The notes below the pieces were generated by a model. That model did no database searches and was not told the DNA's origin. It worked only from the letters and a program-made list of their open reading frames with translations. Of a stretch of DNA of 55,177 bases, positions 51,575-55,177 are shown piece after piece (position 1 is the first letter of the stretch; each line of letters starts with the position of its first letter). Origin of the DNA: Subtercola boreus (lineage in GTDB: Bacteria > Actinomycetota > Actinomycetes > Actinomycetales > Microbacteriaceae); the NCBI RefSeq assembly GCF_003399635.1, contig NZ_NBXB01000019.1, positions 1-55,177 on the forward strand. Direction: 5' to 3'. A program made the position numbers and the translations under genes.

Positions 51575-51861
51575 CGCACGGCATCACGGGTGCGTCTGAT
51601 CTCGTCTCGAATGCTGATCACGCTCGAGGTGCAGCGACGGTAGTCGTCTGACTCCGCAGCATCCGGAACCGTTCGGGGCTCCCCGTGGTCGATAAGCGCT
51701 CGTCGGTGGTGGATCTCGTTGATGAGGGACTGCAACGCCTGCCCCTCTGAGCGCCGCCGCTGAACCAAGTAGGTGACGAGCGCGATCGCCACAGTCAGGA
51801 CTGAACCAAACACGGCGCCGATGATCGAGACGACCAGGTCAGGCCCAAAGCTTTCCCCCAT
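51553..51861 (-). CDS. small single-span membrane protein
   Basis: From ATG 51861 the 102-residue protein starts MGESFGPDLVVSIIGAVFGS. One membrane helix (IIGAVFGSVLTVAIALVTYLV) is followed by a basic, cytosolic tail. Its stop codon lies inside the 8-bp repeat array. In-frame ATGs at 51870 and 51894 are possible longer starts. Function unknown. Confidence 0.6.
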   Translation of the reverse strand: MGESFGPDLVVSIIGAVFGSVLTVAIALVTYLVQRRRSEGQALQSLINEIHHRRALIDHGEPRTVPDAAESDDYRRCTSSVISIRDEIRRTRDAVRPGSLAP

Positions 51862-52087
51862 GTAAGCCATCTTCTCAGGTGCGCAGTGGACCACCTTGCG
51901 TTGTGAGGTCCACGTGAACAGCCAGAGCGAAGGGCGTCGGTGGCCACGCTGAGGGTGGCAGCCGTCAATCGGTCACCGTCGAGCGTCACGATCAGAGTGC
52001 TGCTCCCGCGCAGCCGTGTCGTCTATCAGAGGTTCTGGTCACATTGCGGCCCACCTATCGGGATGTAGCGGGCCGCAACGCTCCCCA

Positions 52088-52312
52088 CTACATCGAGGCG
52101 CAGGTCTTACAAAGCCTGTAGCCATTTGTGCCCGGAGCTTTGTTCGCCGCGGGGATCTGTTGTCCGCTTGGGCAGTCGTTGTGATTGTGGTGAACGTCCG
52201 GGTCGGAGATGTTGGTCGAGTAGTACGGGTTTACTAGCAATGGACGCTCCTTGATCTGATGGCCGCCGTCTGACGACACGATCGAAACGTATTCGCTGCC
52301 ACCGACATTCAT
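52088..52312 (-). CDS. small zinc-ribbon-like protein
   Basis: The 74-residue protein ends with DPDVHHNHNDCPSGQQIP, then NGYRLCKTCASM. The His-rich element with C...C-x2-C suggests bound zinc. ATG 52312 is the only convenient start; no ribosome site or -10 box is obvious. I half-recall similar small proteins in actinobacteria but cannot name the family. Confidence 0.6.
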   Translation of the reverse strand: MNVGGSEYVSIVSSDGGHQIKERPLLVNPYYSTNISDPDVHHNHNDCPSGQQIPAANKAPGTNGYRLCKTCASM

Positions 52313-52385
52313 TGGAGCGTTGGGTGTCCAAGGTCAGATCGTCGCTTCGTTCAGAGAGTGGCTGTCACGCGGACACCTCCGCGAT

Positions 52386-53669
52386 CTAGAGAAGCCCGAG
52401 CAGATGGTCTATGCCGACGATCGGGATGCCGTAGTCGTGAGCCTTGCGGGCCTTGCCCGAAAGGCTGTCGGGGTCGGCCGCGACGACGAGCTTGACCTTC
52501 TTCGTGACGGCCGTCCATGGCACGAGTCCTGCTGCGGCGAGTTTGTCCTCGTAGTACGAACGAGGTTCGGGCATCTCGCCGGTCAGAACGACGAGATCGC
52601 CGGGCGCCAGCTGGATGACGTCAGTCTCAGCCGAGCCGGAATGCTTGCCGACGTGGTCGGGCTGCCGCGGTGCGGGTTCGGTCTTGCGCGCGGGCTCGTT
52701 CAGGGCATCCGTCACCGCCTTGTCGGGGATGTCGAGCAACAGGGCGACCTGCGCGATGTCGGCGATCTCGTCGTCGGTCAGGATGCCGTCGGCCCAGGCG
52801 ACCGTGACCAGGTCGTCGAAGTAACGCTGGTGGAGGCGCTCGCGGGTGAAGGCGTCGATGCCGAGTGCGGCTGCCATGTCGTGCAGGGCGTCGGCCTCGC
52901 TGAGCGAGAGGAATCCGTCGGCGAGTGCCTCGTCGAGCAGTGCAAGATAATCCTGCTGACTGGGGTTGGCCCGCGGGTCGATGTCGACGGCGGGCAGGAG
53001 CGCCATCGTCGTGCCGAGGAATGAGCGGGCGTTCGGGGCGTCGGTGTCGTGGCTGCGGGGGTGCCAGGGTGCGCGGGCTGGGGGAGCGCTGAGAGTCGGC
53101 CAGAGGTGCCTGGCCGCGTGTGACTCGTACTGTTTCCAGAGTGGATGCCCGGGGTTGTCGTCGAGGTAGCGGGCCAGTAGCTCAGCGGTGGCGAAGGCAT
53201 CGACGGCGGCCTCGTGCGCGTTGACGAGCTCGATGTCGTAGGCGGCGCAGCAGTCGGCCAGAGAGCGCCCGGCGCCGGGGAGGAACTCGCGAGCCAGCCG
53301 CATGGTGCAGAGGGCGTGGTCGTTCGCGACGGGGCTGGCGGCGTCGATGCGGGCCAGCTCGGCGCGAAGGAAGCGGGCCTCGAAAGAGGCGTTGTGGGCT
53401 ACGAGCACTCGGCCCGCGAGCAGCTCGACGAACTGCGCCGCAACCTGTTCGAAGAGGGGGGCCTGGCGAGCATCCGCCCCTCTGACTCCGTGGATGTGGG
53501 TGGGGCCGAGATCGCGCATCGGATTGACCAGCGTCTGCCAGGTGCCCTCGATGGCGCCGTGCGGATCGACATGCACGACGGCGATCTCGATGACGCGGTG
53601 GTGATATTCGGGGGCGAGGCCCGTCGTCTCGAAGTCGATGACGGCGAAGCCTTGGGAGGGTTTGGGCAC
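52386..53669 (-). CDS. DnaQ-type 3'-5' exonuclease with central TerB-like region and C-terminal BRCT domain
   Basis: The 427-residue protein has the DEDDh exonuclease core with Asp12 and Glu14 (VIDFETTG), VLVAHNASFEARFL, and HEAAVDAFATAELL with the catalytic His and last Asp. Residues ~225-320 are acidic-helical and TerB-like (DYLALLDEALADGFLSLSEA, WADGILTDDEIADIAQV). Residues ~350-427 form a BRCT domain (LVVLTGEMPEPRSYYEDKLA ... KKVKLVVAADPDSLSGKARK). Similar fusions are common in actinobacteria and are thought to serve DNA repair. The GTG start has CAGACT six bases upstream. Confidence 0.92.
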   Translation of the reverse strand: MPKPSQGFAVIDFETTGLAPEYHHRVIEIAVVHVDPHGAIEGTWQTLVNPMRDLGPTHIHGVRGADARQAPLFEQVAAQFVELLAGRVLVAHNASFEARFLRAELARIDAASPVANDHALCTMRLAREFLPGAGRSLADCCAAYDIELVNAHEAAVDAFATAELLARYLDDNPGHPLWKQYESHAARHLWPTLSAPPARAPWHPRSHDTDAPNARSFLGTTMALLPAVDIDPRANPSQQDYLALLDEALADGFLSLSEADALHDMAAALGIDAFTRERLHQRYFDDLVTVAWADGILTDDEIADIAQVALLLDIPDKAVTDALNEPARKTEPAPRQPDHVGKHSGSAETDVIQLAPGDLVVLTGEMPEPRSYYEDKLAAAGLVPWTAVTKKVKLVVAADPDSLSGKARKAHDYGIPIVGIDHLLGLL

Positions 53670-53774
53670 GGTGTGAGTCTGGCAGAGGATGGTCGCTCCC
53701 TATGAAATGCTCGCCCGGCGCCGATGGGACGGTGCGGTCAACCACCGCCGGCGAAGAGACTGCTTGAGATGCGC

Positions 53775-54359
53775 CTAATCGGACCTTCGGAATACAAAGC
53801 GGTTCTCGTTGTCTGGATCACCGTAGATATAGGAGAGTCTCGGGTCGGCGACCGTGCCCGTCACGTCCAGGAAGGTGCCGTACGCGAGGTGGCCAGGCCG
53901 CGCATCTGTCTCGAAATAGATTTGAGGAGTCTCCCATTTTCCATTGTCGATCACGTGCCACGACCCCTCCAATGACACGAGCTCGGTCCAGTCAAGGCGC
54001 TCGTTCCAATGTTCGTCTGACGGGCTCTCAAATACTTGGATCGGAATGCCGTTCACCTCGAACCTTCCGTCACCCCGAAAAACTAGACTTGCGAGGGAAT
54101 GGCTCTGATCGTCGTTCACCCACCGTCCAACCACGTCGGCGGCGTCGGGGGTTCGTGCGGGAAAGATCGAACACGACGTGAGGACGAGTGAGGCGGCCAG
54201 AAGCAACGACGTCAGGCCGACAACTCGACGTCGAGCCCGTGTCGGAACGGTTCTGACGCGGCGCGCAGCAAGATCGTACAGTTGGCTGAAGGAGTGTCTT
54301 CTGCCAGCGGCACTCCTGGCTAATCGCAGCGAATCAAAGTCAGTCCCGCGCGTTGTCAT
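53775..54359 (-). CDS. putative lipoprotein of unknown function
   Basis: The 194-residue protein has a ~45-residue basic N-terminal region, then a hydrophobic stretch GLTSLLLAASLVLTSC ending in a lipobox (LTSC). The mature part begins SIFPARTPDAADVVGRWVND and contains GDGRFEVNGIP, beta-rich. Export and lipid anchoring are likely, although the n-region is unusually long, so the real start may lie inside. It overlaps the preceding membrane-protein gene by 4 bases (ATGA), so the two are coupled. Confidence 0.78.
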   Translation of the reverse strand: MTTRGTDFDSLRLARSAAGRRHSFSQLYDLAARRVRTVPTRARRRVVGLTSLLLAASLVLTSCSIFPARTPDAADVVGRWVNDDQSHSLASLVFRGDGRFEVNGIPIQVFESPSDEHWNERLDWTELVSLEGSWHVIDNGKWETPQIYFETDARPGHLAYGTFLDVTGTVADPRLSYIYGDPDNENRFVFRRSD

Positions 54360-54745
54360 CTTGTTTGCTTGCTACGGGCAGTCGATCGCCGATCTGACCT
54401 GGGCCGCGCCAGGGTTATGGCCAAGCCCCCGACGGCACAGCCCAAGATGAGCAGGGAGATATTCTTCTCGTTGCCGTCCGAGGCTTCGACTGCAAGACGA
54501 ATGGTCGACGCGCAAGGGTTGTAGTCGAACCCGCATCCGGGCTGATCGGCTTCGATTTGACCACTTCCCGGAGAAGCGCGGGGTCCCTCACGGTCAGCAC
54601 GATTTGGACTAGAGGCAATCACCATAATTGCTAATACGGTCAAAACGATAAGGAAGAGTAGAGCGCTGACCTGCCTGCCTCGATGTGTCATTGACGATTT
54701 GTCGGCCTGGTTTCGTCGCTCCGATAGGTGCGCATCCGGTTCCAT
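54356..54745 (-). CDS. two-span membrane protein of unknown function
   Basis: The 129-residue protein has membrane helices at about residues 27-45 (VSALLFLIVLTVLAIMVIA) and 95-112 (ISLLILGCAVGGLAITLA). The loop between them has two Cys (GCGFDYNPCAS), likely outside. -10 TAGGCT on the minus strand (54757-54752) lies exactly six bases before ATG 54745, so the start is well set as leaderless. It is followed by the lipoprotein gene. Confidence 0.75.
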   Translation of the reverse strand: MEPDAHLSERRNQADKSSMTHRGRQVSALLFLIVLTVLAIMVIASSPNRADREGPRASPGSGQIEADQPGCGFDYNPCASTIRLAVEASDGNEKNISLLILGCAVGGLAITLARPRSDRRSTARSKQTR

Positions 54746-55056
54746 CGGCTCAGCCTACTGCGGCATGAGACAAACTCACTAATTTTGGTTGACCGATACA
54801 GGACCTCTGCCTATCAAAGTGCAGGTGATCCGCGCATTTGGGGCTCATCATGGCGTGCCTCTCTTGAAGAGATAGCGGTCGCCATCGTCGATAGAGCCCA
54901 CGATTATGAAGAGCGAGAACGGTGCCGAGCTCGTGTCGATCCACAGCTGTGTGCTCCGGGACATACCTGGGGGAAGATCACCCCCAGACCCCCAAGTGAG
55001 GAGAAGATGGGGGGTCTGATTGGTTTCAAGATCCCCAACGGCCTCCCAAGTGTCAA
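54746..55056. other. spacer up to the terminal repeat array
   Basis: Apart from the -10 box at 54752-54757 no gene is convincing. A minus-strand frame (54848 to ~54990) reads FSLFIIVGSIDDGDRYLFKR and could be the tail of a gene interrupted further right, but it is too short to call. C-runs and G-runs occur at 54971-55016. Confidence 0.5.
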
Positions 55057-55150
55057 TGGCCAATGGTTTGTGCCCATGGGTGGCCAGCGGAAGTGCCCGC
55101 TGGTGGCCATGAAAAGTGCCCGTGTGTGGCCAACAGTTCTGCCCACCTGG
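55057..55150 (+). repeat. 23-24-bp direct repeats, candidate insertion-sequence end
   Basis: TGGCCA recurs at 55057, 55081, 55104 and 55127, each followed ~7 bases later by GTGCCC or a close form (TTGTGCCC, AAGTGCCC, AAGTGCCC, TCTGCCC). Tandem short repeats of this size at an end are typical of IS21-family elements. No transposase is inside the window, so this would be the edge of an element lying to the right. Confidence 0.5.
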
Positions 55151-55177
55151 TTTCTGGTGGTGCTGGCCACGGCTCGC

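Noticed and set aside
54750-54944. Minus-strand frame MDRHELGTVLALHNRGLYRR...
   Set aside because: It overlaps the leaderless promoter of the two-span membrane protein and has no motif or start signal.
1-55177. CRISPR array
   Set aside because: No series of equal direct repeats with unique equal-length spacers and no cas genes were found; the tandem arrays present have no spacers.

Overview
The window is high-GC actinobacterial chromosome, most likely from the family Microbacteriaceae (Micrococcales). The evidence is the strong G/C third-position bias, frequent GTG starts, and a long block whose gene order matches the Mycobacterium tuberculosis Rv1691-Rv1713 region as I remember it: TPR-like protein, HAD phosphatase, small Rv1693-like protein, tlyA, NAD kinase, recN, pyrG, Nudix ADP-ribose pyrophosphatase, xerD, parA, scpA, scpB, pseudouridine synthase, tyrA, cmk, der. 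The species cannot be named from the sequence alone.

Layout. 1-170: the 3' end of an rRNA operon (5S rRNA and its terminator). 299-16228: the conserved housekeeping block, all on the + strand, tightly packed with many 1-20 bp overlaps. It covers nucleotide metabolism (pyrG, cmk, NAD kinase), chromosome maintenance (recN, xerD, parA, scpAB), RNA modification and ribosome assembly (tlyA, pseudouridine synthase, der) and aromatic amino acid synthesis (tyrA). 16265-17107: a long hairpin, a MOSC protein and tRNA-Pro(GGG) with a terminator. 17151-28237: an amidase, a UvrA-like ABC ATPase, the tail of a large helicase-like gene, a stand-alone primase-polymerase and an ATP-dependent DNA ligase (a PrimPol-C/LigC-like repair pair), a wall-hydrolase-like secreted protein and a LOG-family protein. 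28287-36760: the collapsed remains of a two-component system, an F420-type oxidoreductase, a large LuxR/LAL regulator, and small metabolic or detoxification genes. 36849-44895: a Nudix gene broken by one amber codon, an FAD monooxygenase, a MerR-controlled reductase pair, an alpha/beta hydrolase, a META-domain lipoprotein and an M20 amidohydrolase. 44979-55177: the most accessory-looking part. It has a truncated Wadjet (JetABCD) defence locus, two toxin-antitoxin-like nucleotidyltransferase pairs around a photolyase-like gene with apparently permuted domain order, a DnaQ-BRCT exonuclease, a lipoprotein pair, and a terminal repeat array that looks like the edge of an insertion sequence lying outside the window.

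Three patterns cut across the window. First, many genes have a -10 box (TANNNT or close) exactly 6-7 bases before their ATG/GTG, which marks leaderless transcripts and fixes several starts. Second, at least four, perhaps six, intergenic spacers carry a ~58-66-nt long hairpin with unrelated arm sequences but similar size and, in three of them, similar loop starts. Third, remnants are frequent: a truncated jetB with jetC and jetD missing, a VOC gene without its 5' end, a two-component system reduced to two fragments, a helicase tail, and the amber-interrupted Nudix gene. No CRISPR array, complete insertion sequence or prophage is visible.
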